NCBI RefSeq assembly: GCF_000518665.1
Contig: NZ_JAEA01000001.1
Location: 372,001-436,000, forward strand
Reading direction: 5' to 3'
Origin: Microvirga flocculans ATCC BAA-817
Lineage (GTDB): Bacteria; Pseudomonadota; Alphaproteobacteria; Rhizobiales; Beijerinckiaceae
Length of the DNA stretch: 64,000 nucleotides
The notes under the pieces were generated by a model. That model searched no databases. It saw nothing but the letters and a program-made list of their open reading frames with translations, and was not told the DNA's origin. This document shows, piece by piece, positions 9,244 through 17,657 of the stretch; position 1 is the stretch's first letter, and each line of letters begins with the position of its first letter. Made by a program: the position numbers and the translations under genes.

Positions 9244-9357
9244 AAAGCATCGGCCCCAAAAGTGGAAACCACTTTTGGGATCCTATCCGATGCTTTCTTT
9301 TTGTTGAGAGCATCGTTCTTCGCGGAAAACCGGATCCACTTTTCCGCGCGATGCTCC
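9244..9357. repeat. Double palindromic element (REP-like), copy A
   Basis: Two adjacent palindromes. The first (9244-9296) has outer arms AAAGCATCGG / CCGATGCTTT and an inner stem CCCAAAAGTGG / CCACTTTTGGG around three bases. The second (9306-9357) has GAGCATCG / CGATGCTC arms around CGCGGAAAACCGGATCC. A closely similar double unit occurs at 29360-29440 and single or decayed units at 39738 and 3719. Similar intergenic palindromes are widespread in Hyphomicrobiales genomes. As RNA the first palindrome would be a strong hairpin between two same-strand genes. Confidence 0.8.
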
Positions 9358-9385
9358 AACGCCCTCCGCCATCACTTCAGGACGA

Positions 9386-10936
9386 TCAGGCGTCCACGTC
9401 GAACTTCACGCCCTGGGCGAGCGGAAGCGTGTTGCCGTAATTGATCGTGTTGGTGGCGCGGCGCATATAGGCCTTCCAGGCATCGGAGCCCGACTCGCGC
9501 CCGCCGCCCGTTTCCTTCTCGCCGCCGAACGCGCCGCCGATCTCGGCGCCCGAGGGGCCGATATTCACGTTGGCGATGCCGCAATCGGAGCCCGTCGCCG
9601 AGATGAAGGTCTCGGCTTCGCGCATGTTGAGCGTGAAGATCGAGGAGGACAGGCCGGCGCCCACCGCGTTGTGCAGCGCGATGGCCTCGTCGAGGTCCTT
9701 GTAGCGCATCACGTAGAGGATCGGCGCGAAGGTCTCGCGCGTGACCGGGCCCGTCTGGGCGGGCATCTCCACGAGAGCCGGGCGGGCATAGAAGCCGTTG
9801 CCGCTCACCTCGGTGTAGCGTCCGCCGCCATGCACCTTGCCGCCGGCCGCGCGGGCTTCATCGAGCGCGCGCTCCATGCCGTCGAAGGCGGCCTTGTCGA
9901 TCAGCGGGCCGACGAGCGTGCCTTCCGCGCGCGGATCGCCGATCTTGACGCTGGAATAGACCTTCGCGAGGCGCGGCACGAGCTGGTCGTAGACGCTCTC
10001 GTGCACGAAGAGGCGGCGAAGCGTCGTGCAGCGCTGGCCCGCCGTGCCCATGGCCGCGAACGCGATGCCGCGCAGCGCGAGGTCGAGATCGGCCGAAGGC
10101 GCGACGATGGCGGCGTTGTTGCCGCCGAGCTCCAGGATCGCCCGGGCGAAGCGCTGGGCGAGCTTCGGGCCGACCTGGCGGCCCATGGCGGTGGAGCCGG
10201 TGGCGGAGAGAACCGGCACGCGGTGATCGTCGACGAGGATCTCGCCGATCTCGCGGCCGCCCAGCAGCACCTCGCAGAGGCCTTCCGGCACGCCGCCGAA
10301 GCGCTTGGCGGCGCGCTCGACGATGGCGTGGGTGGCGAGCGCGGTCAGCAGGGTCTTCTCGGAGGGCTTCCACACCACCGAGTCGCCGCAGACGAGGGCG
10401 AGCGCCGCGTTCCAGGACCACACGGCAACGGGGAAGTTGAAGGCGGAGATGACGCCGCAGACGCCGAGCGGATGCCAGGTTTCCATCATGCGGTGATCGG
10501 CGCGCTCGGTGGCGATGGTCAGGCCGTAGAGCTGGCGGGAGAGGCCGACCGCGAAGTCGCAGATGTCGATCATCTCCTGCACTTCGCCGAGGCCTTCGGA
10601 GACGATCTTGCCGGCTTCCAGCGTCACGAGGCGGCCGAGGTCGTCCTTGGCGGCGCGCAGCTCCTCGCCGAGAAGGCGGATGAACTCGCCGCGCCTGGGG
10701 GCAGGGACCTTGCGCCAGGCCTTGAAGGCGGCGTCGGCGCGGCCGATGGCGGCCTTGGCCTCGTCGGGCGTGGTCTCACGCACATGGGCGATCACCTCGC
10801 CGGTGATCGGGGACACGGCCGGGCGGCCGGTGGAAGCGAAGGCGCTCTCCGGCACGCCGAGGCGCGCGAGAATGGCGCGGGCCTCGTCCGCGACGGAGGC
10901 GGGCGTGGAGGATACGGGTTTCAGGCTCGCGGTCAT
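9386..10936 (-). CDS. Aldehyde dehydrogenase, ALDH7 / alpha-aminoadipate semialdehyde dehydrogenase type
   Basis: A 516-residue NAD-dependent aldehyde dehydrogenase. Catalytic cysteine C303 lies in GTAGQRCTTLRRLFVHE and the general base is E269 in LELGGNNA. GQRCTTLRR, ISAFNFPVAVWSWN and the C-terminal SDCGIANVNIGPSGAEIGGA are hallmarks of the antiquitin (ALDH7) branch, which oxidises alpha-aminoadipate semialdehyde in lysine breakdown. The saccharopine dehydrogenase gene immediately upstream supports that role, because its product is this semialdehyde. The genes are separated by 208 bases and a terminator-like hairpin, so they may be separate transcripts. Confidence 0.9.
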   Translation of the reverse strand: MTASLKPVSSTPASVADEARAILARLGVPESAFASTGRPAVSPITGEVIAHVRETTPDEAKAAIGRADAAFKAWRKVPAPRRGEFIRLLGEELRAAKDDLGRLVTLEAGKIVSEGLGEVQEMIDICDFAVGLSRQLYGLTIATERADHRMMETWHPLGVCGVISAFNFPVAVWSWNAALALVCGDSVVWKPSEKTLLTALATHAIVERAAKRFGGVPEGLCEVLLGGREIGEILVDDHRVPVLSATGSTAMGRQVGPKLAQRFARAILELGGNNAAIVAPSADLDLALRGIAFAAMGTAGQRCTTLRRLFVHESVYDQLVPRLAKVYSSVKIGDPRAEGTLVGPLIDKAAFDGMERALDEARAAGGKVHGGGRYTEVSGNGFYARPALVEMPAQTGPVTRETFAPILYVMRYKDLDEAIALHNAVGAGLSSSIFTLNMREAETFISATGSDCGIANVNIGPSGAEIGGAFGGEKETGGGRESGSDAWKAYMRRATNTINYGNTLPLAQGVKFDVDA

Positions 10937-11103
10937 GTCGAATCTCCCCTGGGATTAAGCTTGGGCTTCGCCGGAAGCCGGGCGCCCCCGTTCGTTGTGG
11001 AACGAAACGAGGGCTGCTGTCAGGCAAACGTCTTAATGCATGACCGGGAAGCCTGGGAACTGCTTTTCCCGAATAGGGTCATGCCATTTTGTAAACAACC
11101 GGA

Positions 11104-11134
11104 GGGCTCCCGCCTCGCAAGAATGCGGGAGCCC
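11104..11134 (-). terminator. Hairpin after the saccharopine dehydrogenase gene
   Basis: GGGCTCCCGC (11104-11113) pairs exactly with GCGGGAGCCC (11125-11134) around an 11-base loop, ten bases past the stop codon. The tail is only moderately T-rich, so termination may be partial. Confidence 0.6.
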
Positions 11135-11144
11135 GATCCTTTCG

Positions 11145-12278
11145 TCAGGCCGCCGGGTCGAGGCGGATGCTCCTGGCGCCGGGCTCCTGGCCCTCGTCGA
11201 GGCGCACGCCTGCATAGACGCGGCCGAAGCGGTTGGCGAGGAAGGCTTCGAGACCGATCTCCTCCTGGCGCACGAAGCCCCTGCTCGGCAGGCGGCCCTG
11301 GACGAGCAGGTCGAGCATGGCGCAGATGCCCGCGGCGGTGGTCACCTGGATCGCGGTGCGCTGGACGCCTGCGACCTTCTGCCCGTAGATGCTGCGGGCA
11401 TAGGTTTCCTGCACGTAGCGGCCGCCGCGCTCGCCGGTGACGGTCACGAAGACGATGACCATGTCCTGCATCGTGGCGGGAACGGCGTTCTCCAGGATGT
11501 CCTTCAGGACCTCGCGGCGGTTGCGCAGCTGCAGGTCGTTGAGAAGCACCCGCATGAGGGCGCAGTGGCCCGGATAGCGGATGGTCTTGTAGTTGAGGTT
11601 GCGCACCTTGCCTTCGAGCGTCTCGCAGAGCGTGCCGAGGCCGCCCGAGGTGTTGAAGGCCTCATAGCGCGTGCCGTCGAGGGAGAACTCCTCGAGCTCC
11701 TCCATGGCCGGAACCTCGCGGAGCTTGCCGTCGACCACCGCCTCGCAGCGCTCGATATACTCGTTGATGACGCCGTCCGTGCTCCAGGTGAGGTTGTAGG
11801 AGAGGGCGTTCGAGGGATATTGCGGCAGGGCGCCGACGCGCAGGCGCACCGTGTCGAGCTTGTCGAAGCGGCTGGCGATGTCGTGGGCGACGATGGAGAT
11901 GAAGCCCGGGGCGAGGCCGCACTGGGGAATGAAGGCCGTCTCGGCGCCCTCGGAGAGCTCCTTCACCATGCGGGTGGTCGCCACGTCCTCGGTCAGGTCG
12001 AAATAGTTCACGTCCGCGAGGCGCGCGGCCTGGGCCACGTGGCCGGTCAGGTGATAGGGCGCGGCGCTGAGCACGGCGTAGTGACCCTTGAGGGCATTCT
12101 GCAGGGCGACCGCGTCATTGAAGTCGAGCTGGATCGTCTGCACGCCATCCTTGGCGACCGTTTCGAGCGCGGCGGCGGAGGCGTCCGCGACGGTGACGCG
12201 GTAATCGCCGGTCTCGTGAAGCATGTCGACGATGGTGGAGCCGATCTTGCCGGCGCCGATGACGAGAATCGAGTGCAT
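11145..12278 (-). CDS. Saccharopine dehydrogenase family protein (LYS9-like)
   Basis: A 377-residue protein starting MHSILVIGAGKIGSTIVDML, a Rossmann NAD(P)-binding fingerprint, followed by YRVTVADASAAAL. Family members oxidise saccharopine to glutamate and alpha-aminoadipate semialdehyde, or act in related carboxynorspermidine-type reactions. With the ALDH7-type gene downstream, lysine catabolism is the best reading. No lysine-ketoglutarate reductase is in the window, so the pathway is incomplete here. The ATG at 12278 follows GGGAGG. It is divergent from an Lrp-type regulator 109 bases away. Confidence 0.85.
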   Translation of the reverse strand: MHSILVIGAGKIGSTIVDMLHETGDYRVTVADASAAALETVAKDGVQTIQLDFNDAVALQNALKGHYAVLSAAPYHLTGHVAQAARLADVNYFDLTEDVATTRMVKELSEGAETAFIPQCGLAPGFISIVAHDIASRFDKLDTVRLRVGALPQYPSNALSYNLTWSTDGVINEYIERCEAVVDGKLREVPAMEELEEFSLDGTRYEAFNTSGGLGTLCETLEGKVRNLNYKTIRYPGHCALMRVLLNDLQLRNRREVLKDILENAVPATMQDMVIVFVTVTGERGGRYVQETYARSIYGQKVAGVQRTAIQVTTAAGICAMLDLLVQGRLPSRGFVRQEEIGLEAFLANRFGRVYAGVRLDEGQEPGARSIRLDPAA

Positions 12279-12349
12279 GAGGTACCTCCCTGTAGAGGCC
12301 CGAGAAAAAGGCAAAGCTCTGCAAAGCGCCATAGACAACCTGACGAAAA

Positions 12350-12385
12350 GCCGATTAGATTTCGGCGAAACGCCAATATGATTGG
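12350..12385. promoter_or_regulatory. Two palindromes in the divergent sdh / Lrp promoter
   Basis: GCCGA-TTAGATT-TCGGC (12350-12366) and CCAAT-ATG-ATTGG (12373-12385) lie 6 bases apart in the 109-base divergent gap. Lrp/AsnC proteins bind imperfect palindromes with A+T-rich centres and usually autoregulate, so these are candidate operators. The second palindrome ends only two bases before the regulator's ATG. Confidence 0.45.
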
Positions 12386-12387
12386 TC

Positions 12388-12822
12388 ATGATGATGTTGG
12401 ATGCCACGGATCGCGCCCTGATCGCCCTCCTGCAGGAGAACGCCCGCATCGGCCATGCGGAGGCCGCACGGCGCCTGAAGCTTTCGCGCACCACGGTCCA
12501 GGCGCGGGTGGAAAGCCTGGAGCGCCGGGGCATTATCGCGGGCTATACCCTGCGCCTTGCGGACGAGGTCCGCAGCCGCATGGTGCGGGCCCACGTGACC
12601 ATCGTGGTCGCGCCCAAGGCCTCCGCGGGGGTCGTTGCGGGGTTGCAGCGCATGCCCGAATTGCGCGCGCTTCATTCGGTTGCCGGTTTTTTCGATCTTC
12701 TGGCGGTGGTAGAGGCGGAGGATGTTCCCTCCCTCGACGCCGCCATCGACAAGATCGGTGCGCTCGAGGGGGTGGAGCGCACCCAGTCCTCCATCATCCT
12801 CTCAACGAAATTCGAACGATGA
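12388..12822 (+). CDS. Lrp/AsnC-family transcriptional regulator
   Basis: A 144-residue protein with an N-terminal helix-turn-helix (DRALIALLQENARIGHAEAA, then LSRTTVQARVESLERRGII) and a C-terminal ligand-binding domain in which GFFDLLAVVEAEDV resembles the family's G-x-x-D-x-x-x-x-V strand. These regulators sense amino acids and bind as octamers or dimers of dimers. Divergence from the saccharopine dehydrogenase gene suggests control of lysine degradation. The first ATG of three consecutive ones (12388) was taken as start; a TTG at 12382 is possible. The stop overlaps the next start as ATGA, implying translational coupling. Confidence 0.9.
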   Translation: MMMLDATDRALIALLQENARIGHAEAARRLKLSRTTVQARVESLERRGIIAGYTLRLADEVRSRMVRAHVTIVVAPKASAGVVAGLQRMPELRALHSVAGFFDLLAVVEAEDVPSLDAAIDKIGALEGVERTQSSIILSTKFER

Positions 12823-14027
12823 CCTCTGCAGCCTCTCATTCCGCCGATGTCGTGATCGTCGGCGGCGCCGTCATGGGCTCCTCCGCGGCCTATCACCTGC
12901 TGTCCGATCCCGGCTTCAAGGGCCGCGTCATCGTCGTGGAGAAGGACCCGACCTATCAGCTGTCGGCTTCGGCCCTGTCGGCCGCGTCGATCCGCCAGCA
13001 ATATTCCAGCGCGGTGAACATCCGCATTTCGCTTTACGGGATCCAGTTCCTGCGCAGCATCGGCGATCGTCTCGCGGTCGATGGCGACCGGCCGGAAATC
13101 GGGCTGAAGGAGGGCGGCTATCTCTATTGCGCTTCCGAGGCGGGCGCGTCGGTCCTGGCGGAGAACCAGGCGCTGCAGGCGGCGGAGGGCGCGGACATCC
13201 TGTTCCTGAAGCCGGACGAACTCAAAGCCCGCTTCCCCTGGCTCAACGTGGAGGATCTGGCGGCGGGGACCTGGGGGCGCTCGGGAGAAGGCTGGTTCGA
13301 CGGCTGGGGCCTGCTCCAGGCCTTCCGCAGGAAGGCCCGCTCCCTCGGCGCCGAATATGTGAAGGGCGAGGTGGCCGAGGTCGAGCGCGAGGGCAACGCG
13401 GTTGTTGCCGTCCGCCTGAAGGATGGCACCCGGATCGCCTGCGGCACCCTCGTCAACTGCGCCGGCTCCGGCGGGCGGGCGCTCGCGGAGATGGCGGGCG
13501 TCCGGATCCCGGTCCAAGCCAAGCGGCGCTACGTGTTCACCTTCTCCTGCAAGGAGCCTGTGGAGAACTGCCCGCTGCTCATCGATACGTCGGGAGCCTA
13601 TGCGCGCCCGGAGGGAGAGGGGGCCTTCATCTGCGGCGCCTCGCCGGAAGCGGATGTCGATCCCGACTGGTTCGACGAGGATCCCGCAAGCCAGGAGATC
13701 GACTTCTCCTTCTTCGAGGAGTTCATCTGGCCCTCGCTCGCCCATCGCGTGCCGGCCTTCGAGGCCATCAGGCCGGGCCGGGCATGGTCCGGGCCCTACG
13801 ACATGTGCCTGCTCGATCACAACGCCATCGTCGGCCAGGCGGGCGATGTGAAAAACTTCTATCTCTGCAACGGCTTCTCCGGCCATGGCCTGCAGCAGTC
13901 GCCGGCGATCGGCCGGGGGCTGGCGGAGCTCATCGTCCATGGAGTCTTCCGCACGCTCGACCTCTCCGAGCTCGGTTACGAGCGCGTGCTCGCCAACCGG
14001 CCGCTTCTCGAGCGCAACGTGATCTGA
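12819..14027 (+). CDS. FAD-dependent oxidoreductase of the DAO (amine / D-amino-acid oxidase) family
   Basis: A 402-residue flavoprotein. DVVIVGGAVMGSSAAYHLL at residues 10-28 is the FAD-binding fingerprint, and CNGFSGHGLQQSPAIGRGL near the C-terminus is the second FAD contact typical of sarcosine oxidase, glycine oxidase and FOXRED1-like enzymes. These oxidise secondary or primary amines. The substrate is unknown; an amino-acid-derived amine is likely given coupling (ATGA) to an Lrp-type regulator and the nearby lysine genes. The in-frame open sequence reaches far upstream of 12819 but is antisense to the saccharopine gene and is not real. Confidence 0.85.
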   Translation: MTSAASHSADVVIVGGAVMGSSAAYHLLSDPGFKGRVIVVEKDPTYQLSASALSAASIRQQYSSAVNIRISLYGIQFLRSIGDRLAVDGDRPEIGLKEGGYLYCASEAGASVLAENQALQAAEGADILFLKPDELKARFPWLNVEDLAAGTWGRSGEGWFDGWGLLQAFRRKARSLGAEYVKGEVAEVEREGNAVVAVRLKDGTRIACGTLVNCAGSGGRALAEMAGVRIPVQAKRRYVFTFSCKEPVENCPLLIDTSGAYARPEGEGAFICGASPEADVDPDWFDEDPASQEIDFSFFEEFIWPSLAHRVPAFEAIRPGRAWSGPYDMCLLDHNAIVGQAGDVKNFYLCNGFSGHGLQQSPAIGRGLAELIVHGVFRTLDLSELGYERVLANRPLLERNVI

Positions 14028-14070
14028 CGCACGGGCACGGAAGGAAAGGCCAGGCCCGTTCCCGCCGATC

Positions 14071-14093
14071 CGCCCGCGGCATCGTCGCGGGCG
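14071..14093 (+). terminator. Hairpin after the FAD oxidoreductase gene
   Basis: CGCCCGCG (14071-14078) pairs with CGCGGGCG (14086-14093) around a 7-base loop, followed by ATTCGCTTTC. The stem is strong but the T tract is poor, so it is only a probable terminator. Confidence 0.5.
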
Positions 14094-14282
14094 ATTCGCT
14101 TTCAGGCCGCCGCTCCCGCTCCGGCGACGTCCGGACACTTCGACCTTCGTCGGAGGAGAGGGGGGTTCCCAGGTTTCTGCCTCCTCGATCCTCCCTCAAC
14201 GGGGAGGCGAACCGGCTGGATTGTCTCGCCTGCCGTTAAGTCTTTTGGGGGAAAAGGGCTTCCATTTTGAAGCCGGCTATGA

Positions 14283-14322
14283 TTGTCATGTTTCTGTCAT
14301 AGTAACGTCATCCAGCCGTAAC
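14283..14322 (+). promoter_or_regulatory. Tandem Pho box upstream of ugpB
   Basis: Three 7-base direct repeats with exact 11-base periodicity: TTGTCAT (14283-14289), CTGTCAT (14294-14300) and ACGTCAT (14305-14311). A fourth weaker unit, CCGTAAC, follows in register at 14316-14322. PhoB binds CTGTCAT-type repeats separated by 4 bases, so this is a strong candidate for phosphate-starvation control of the ugp operon. It lies about 60 bases upstream of the ugpB start. Confidence 0.8.
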
Positions 14323-14379
14323 GCAGGGGTGATGAACGACAAAAACGTCCCAGACGGGATGGATATGGGAGAGATCAGT

Positions 14380-15687
14380 ATGATGAAGAAGTCCCTCCTC
14401 GGCGCGCTGGCTTTCGGCCTGGCGACGAGCACCTCCGCCTTCGCCCAGACGGAGATCCAGTGGTGGCACGCCATGACGGGCGCCAACAACGATGTCGTGA
14501 ACCGTCTCGCCGAAGAGTTCAACAACTCGCAGAAGGACTACAAGGTCGTCGTCAGCTACAAGGGCCAGTACGCCGACACCCTGAACGCCGGCATCGCCGC
14601 GTTCCGCGCGGGCAACGCCCCCCACATCCTGCAGGTCTTCGAAGTCGGCACCGCGACCATGATGGGCGCGAAGGGCGCCGTGAAGCCTGTCGCCGAGATG
14701 ATGAAGGAAGCCGGCGAGAAGTTCGATCCGAACGCCTATCTGCCCGCCATCACCGGCTACTACTCCACCGCCAAGGGCGAGATGCTCTCCTTCCCCTTCA
14801 ACTCCTCCTCGATGGTCATGTGGATCAACAAGGACGAGCTGAAGAAGGCTGGCGTCAACGAGATTCCGAAGACCTGGCCCGACGTGTTCGCCGCCGCCAA
14901 GAAGCTCAAGGCCGCCGGTCATGACACCTGCGGCTTCTCGAACGCCTGGGCTTCCTGGGCGAATGTCGAGCAGCTTTCGGCCTGGCACAACGTGCCGATG
15001 GCCACGAAGGCCAACGGCCTCGACGGCTTCGACACGGAGATGAAGTTCAACTCGCCGTTCCATGTCCGTCACCTGCAGAACCTCGTCGACCTGCAGAAGG
15101 ACAAGACCTACGACTATTCGGGCCGCGATTCGAAGAGCGAGGGCCGTTTCACCTCCGGTGAGTGCGCGATCTTCCTCACCTCTTCGGGCTTCTACGGCAA
15201 CGTGAAGGCCAATGCGAAGTTCGATTGGGCCAACGCGCCGATGCCCTACTACCCGGATGTGGCGGGCGCTCCGCAGAACTCCATCATCGGCGGCGCTTCG
15301 CTGTGGGTCATGGGCGGCAAGTCGGCCAACGAATACAAGGGCGTTGCCAAGTTCTTCGCCTTCCTCTCGGATACCGACCGTCAGGCCAGGCTGCACCAGG
15401 AATCGGGCTACCTTCCGATCACGAAGGCTGCTTACGAGAAGACCAAGGCGTCGGGCTTCTATGAAAAGAACCCCGCTCTCCAGACGGCGCTGATCGAGCT
15501 GACCAACAAGGAGCCGACCGAGAACTCCCGCGGCCTTCGTTTCGGCAACATGGTTCAGATCCGCGACGTGATCTCCGAGGAGATCGAGGCGGCTCTCGCC
15601 GGCCAGAAGTCCGCGAAGGACGCGCTCGACGCCGCGGTCAACCGCAGCAACCAGATTCTGCGTCAGTTCGAGCGTACCATTCGCTGA
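14380..15687 (+). CDS. ugpB: sn-Glycerol-3-phosphate ABC transporter, periplasmic binding protein
   Basis: A 435-residue secreted solute-binding protein (E. coli UgpB is 438). A signal peptide MKKSLLGALAFGLATSTSAF with an Ala-x-Ala type cleavage site precedes QTEIQWWHAMTGANND, the WWHAM motif that contacts the ligand in UgpB. The start at 14380 (MMKK) follows GGGAGAGA; the longer upstream frame would bury the signal peptide. It delivers glycerol-3-phosphate or glycerophosphodiesters to UgpAE, supplying phosphate. It is first in ugpBAEC and preceded by a Pho box. Confidence 0.94.
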   Translation: MMKKSLLGALAFGLATSTSAFAQTEIQWWHAMTGANNDVVNRLAEEFNNSQKDYKVVVSYKGQYADTLNAGIAAFRAGNAPHILQVFEVGTATMMGAKGAVKPVAEMMKEAGEKFDPNAYLPAITGYYSTAKGEMLSFPFNSSSMVMWINKDELKKAGVNEIPKTWPDVFAAAKKLKAAGHDTCGFSNAWASWANVEQLSAWHNVPMATKANGLDGFDTEMKFNSPFHVRHLQNLVDLQKDKTYDYSGRDSKSEGRFTSGECAIFLTSSGFYGNVKANAKFDWANAPMPYYPDVAGAPQNSIIGGASLWVMGGKSANEYKGVAKFFAFLSDTDRQARLHQESGYLPITKAAYEKTKASGFYEKNPALQTALIELTNKEPTENSRGLRFGNMVQIRDVISEEIEAALAGQKSAKDALDAAVNRSNQILRQFERTIR

Positions 15688-15709
15688 GCCTGACTGAATA
15701 AGGACTTTT

Positions 15710-15741
15710 CATCCCGGGCAGCCGAAAAGCTGTCCGGGATG
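15710..15741 (+). terminator. Stem-loop between ugpB and ugpA (attenuating terminator)
   Basis: CATCCCGGGCAGC (15710-15722) pairs with GCTGTCCGGGATG (15729-15741), 13 pairs including one G-U, around a 6-base loop. Such hairpins after binding-protein genes stabilise the upstream message or reduce readthrough, so UgpB can be made in excess over the permease. Confidence 0.65.
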
Positions 15742-15811
15742 ATCTTATAAGGCAACCTCGCAGACCGGTTGATGCCGTCCTCTGCACCATCACCGGACAA
15801 CCGTAAGCGCG

Positions 15812-16693
15812 ATGGAAAAACGAGCTCATTTTTCAGGGTGGACGCTGCCCCTGCTGCTGATCCTGCCGCAGATGGCTATCACCGTCATTTTCTTCTACCT
15901 GCCGGCCTCTCAGGCGATCTGGCAGTCCTTCCTGCGTGAAGACGCCTTCGGCCTCGCCTCCGAATTCGTCGGTCTCGAAAACTATGCCGCATTGTTCGAG
16001 CAGCCCGAATATTACCGGGCGATGATCACGACCGTGATCTTCTCGACGCTGGTGGCCTTCTTCTCGCTCGCCGTCGCCCTTCTTCTCGCCACCCAGGCTG
16101 ACAAGAACATTCGCGGGGGACACGCCTTCAAAACCCTGCTGATCTGGCCCTATGCGGTCGCCCCCGCCATTGCAGGCGTATTGTGGATGTTCATGTTCCA
16201 TCCGACGCTCGGCACGCTCGGACGCCCGCTCAATGTCATGGGATTCAACTGGAATCCCATGCTTGACGGCACGGACGCCATGATCCTGCTCGTGCTTTCC
16301 GCGACCTGGAAGCATGTCAGCTACAACTTCCTCTTCTTCCTCGCCGGCCTTCAGGCGATCCCGAAGAGCGTGATCGAAGCCGGCGCCATCGACGGCGCGG
16401 GACCCGTTCGCCGCTTCTGGACGATCGTCTTCCCGCTCCTGTCGCCGACCACTTTCTTCCTTCTCGTCGTGACCATCGTTTACGTGTTCTTCGAGACGTT
16501 CGGCATCATCGACGCCGTGACGGGGGGCGGCCCTGCCGGCCAGACGACCACTCTCGTCTACAAGGTTTACGCGGACGGCCGCTCCGGCGGCGATCTCGGC
16601 CTCTCGGCCGCGCAATCGGTGATCCTCATGGTCATCGTGATCGCGCTCACCGCCATCCAGTTCCGCTACGTCGAACGCAAGGTGCAGTACTGA
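15812..16693 (+). CDS. ugpA: Glycerol-3-phosphate ABC transporter permease UgpA
   Basis: A 293-residue inner-membrane permease with six predicted transmembrane segments (first at about residues 12-32). It has an EAA loop, [21 protein letters not shown], that docks with the ATPase. It belongs to the MalF/UgpA family of carbohydrate-type importers. Its last base overlaps the ATG of ugpE, so the two subunits are translationally coupled. Confidence 0.93.
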   Translation: MEKRAHFSGWTLPLLLILPQMAITVIFFYLPASQAIWQSFLREDAFGLASEFVGLENYAALFEQPEYYRAMITTVIFSTLVAFFSLAVALLLATQADKNIRGGHAFKTLLIWPYAVAPAIAGVLWMFMFHPTLGTLGRPLNVMGFNWNPMLDGTDAMILLVLSATWKHVSYNFLFFLAGLQAIPKSVIEAGAIDGAGPVRRFWTIVFPLLSPTTFFLLVVTIVYVFFETFGIIDAVTGGGPAGQTTTLVYKVYADGRSGGDLGLSAAQSVILMVIVIALTAIQFRYVERKVQY

Positions 16694-17538
16694 TGGTCGA
16701 GAATCGTCCCTTCGCACAATTCATGGCCTATCTGACGCTCGCGATCGGCGTCGTCGTGGTGGCCTTCCCGGTCTACCTGGCCATCATGGCGTCGACCTTC
16801 GACACTGCGACCATCATCAACGGCAACATGCCGCTTACCCCGGGCAATCAGGCCGCCGAGAACTACACGCGCGCCCTGTTCTACGGTGGCAAGCTGGCCC
16901 GCGAGCCTGTCAGCATGATGATGGTCAATTCCATGATCATGGCGCTCGGCATCGCGTTCGGTAAGATCCTGATCTCGATCATCTCGGCTTATGCGGTGGT
17001 CTATTTCAAGTTCCCGTTCCGCAAGACGGCCTTCTGGGTCATCTTCATCACGCTGATGCTTCCAGTCGAAGTGCGTATCTACCCGACCTACAAGATCGTC
17101 GCCGATCTCGGTCTGCTCGATACCTATACGGGCCTCATCATGCCGCTGATCGCATCGGCCACCGGAACGCTGCTCTTCCGCCAGTTCTTCATGACGGTTC
17201 CGGACGAGCTTCTGGAAGCCTCCAAGATCGACGGCGCGGGCGCGTTCCGCTTCTTCAAGGATACGCTGCTTCCGCTCTCCATGACGACGATCGCGGCGCT
17301 GTTCGTGATCCAGTTCATCTATGGCTGGAACCAGTATCTCTGGCCACTGCTGATCACGACCAAGAGCTCGATGCAGACCATCGTCATCGGCATCAAGAAG
17401 ATGATCACGACGACCGACGCGCTGACTGAATGGCAGATTGCCATGACGACGGCCGTGCTCGCGATGGTTCCGCCGGTCCTGGTGGTGATCTTCATGCAGA
17501 GGCTGTTCGTGAAAGGCCTCGTCGAAACGGAGAAGTGA
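16693..17538 (+). CDS. ugpE: Glycerol-3-phosphate ABC transporter permease UgpE
   Basis: A 281-residue MalG-type permease, the usual length for UgpE, with six predicted transmembrane segments. The EAA loop is LLEASKIDGAGAFRFFKDTL, which contacts the ATPase UgpC. It pairs with UgpA to form the membrane channel. A short hairpin and about 120 bases separate it from ugpC. Confidence 0.93.
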   Translation: MVENRPFAQFMAYLTLAIGVVVVAFPVYLAIMASTFDTATIINGNMPLTPGNQAAENYTRALFYGGKLAREPVSMMMVNSMIMALGIAFGKILISIISAYAVVYFKFPFRKTAFWVIFITLMLPVEVRIYPTYKIVADLGLLDTYTGLIMPLIASATGTLLFRQFFMTVPDELLEASKIDGAGAFRFFKDTLLPLSMTTIAALFVIQFIYGWNQYLWPLLITTKSSMQTIVIGIKKMITTTDALTEWQIAMTTAVLAMVPPVLVVIFMQRLFVKGLVETEK

Positions 17539-17554
17539 CGCTCGAAGCCGCGCA

Positions 17555-17583
17555 GGTCCCTCCGGTGCAAGCGCCGAGGGACC
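17555..17583 (+). terminator. Weak stem-loop between ugpE and ugpC
   Basis: GGTCCCTC (17555-17562) pairs with GAGGGACC (17576-17583) around a 13-base loop, followed by CTTCTC. The T tract is weak, so it is more likely a processing or stability hairpin than a true end of the operon. Confidence 0.35.
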
Positions 17584-17657
17584 CTTCTCAGGAAACTTGA
17601 AATATTCTCGCCCGGAGCCCTCAAGCGGTGCGGGCCGATGCTAAAAGGAATGAAACG

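Larger units (their letters stand above)
14028..14379. other. 352-base intergenic region upstream of ugpB
   Basis: It contains a hairpin that can end the oxidoreductase transcript (14071-14093), then about 190 bases with no recognisable element, then the Pho box (14283-14322) and the ugpB leader. No further gene is supported; small open frames here lack ribosome-binding sites. Confidence 0.6.

Noticed and set aside
11040..12818. A 593-codon N-terminal extension of the FAD oxidoreductase, giving a 995-residue protein
   Set aside because: The extension is antisense to the saccharopine dehydrogenase gene, has no domain, and the FAD-binding fingerprint begins just after the ATG at 12819, which overlaps the regulator's stop.
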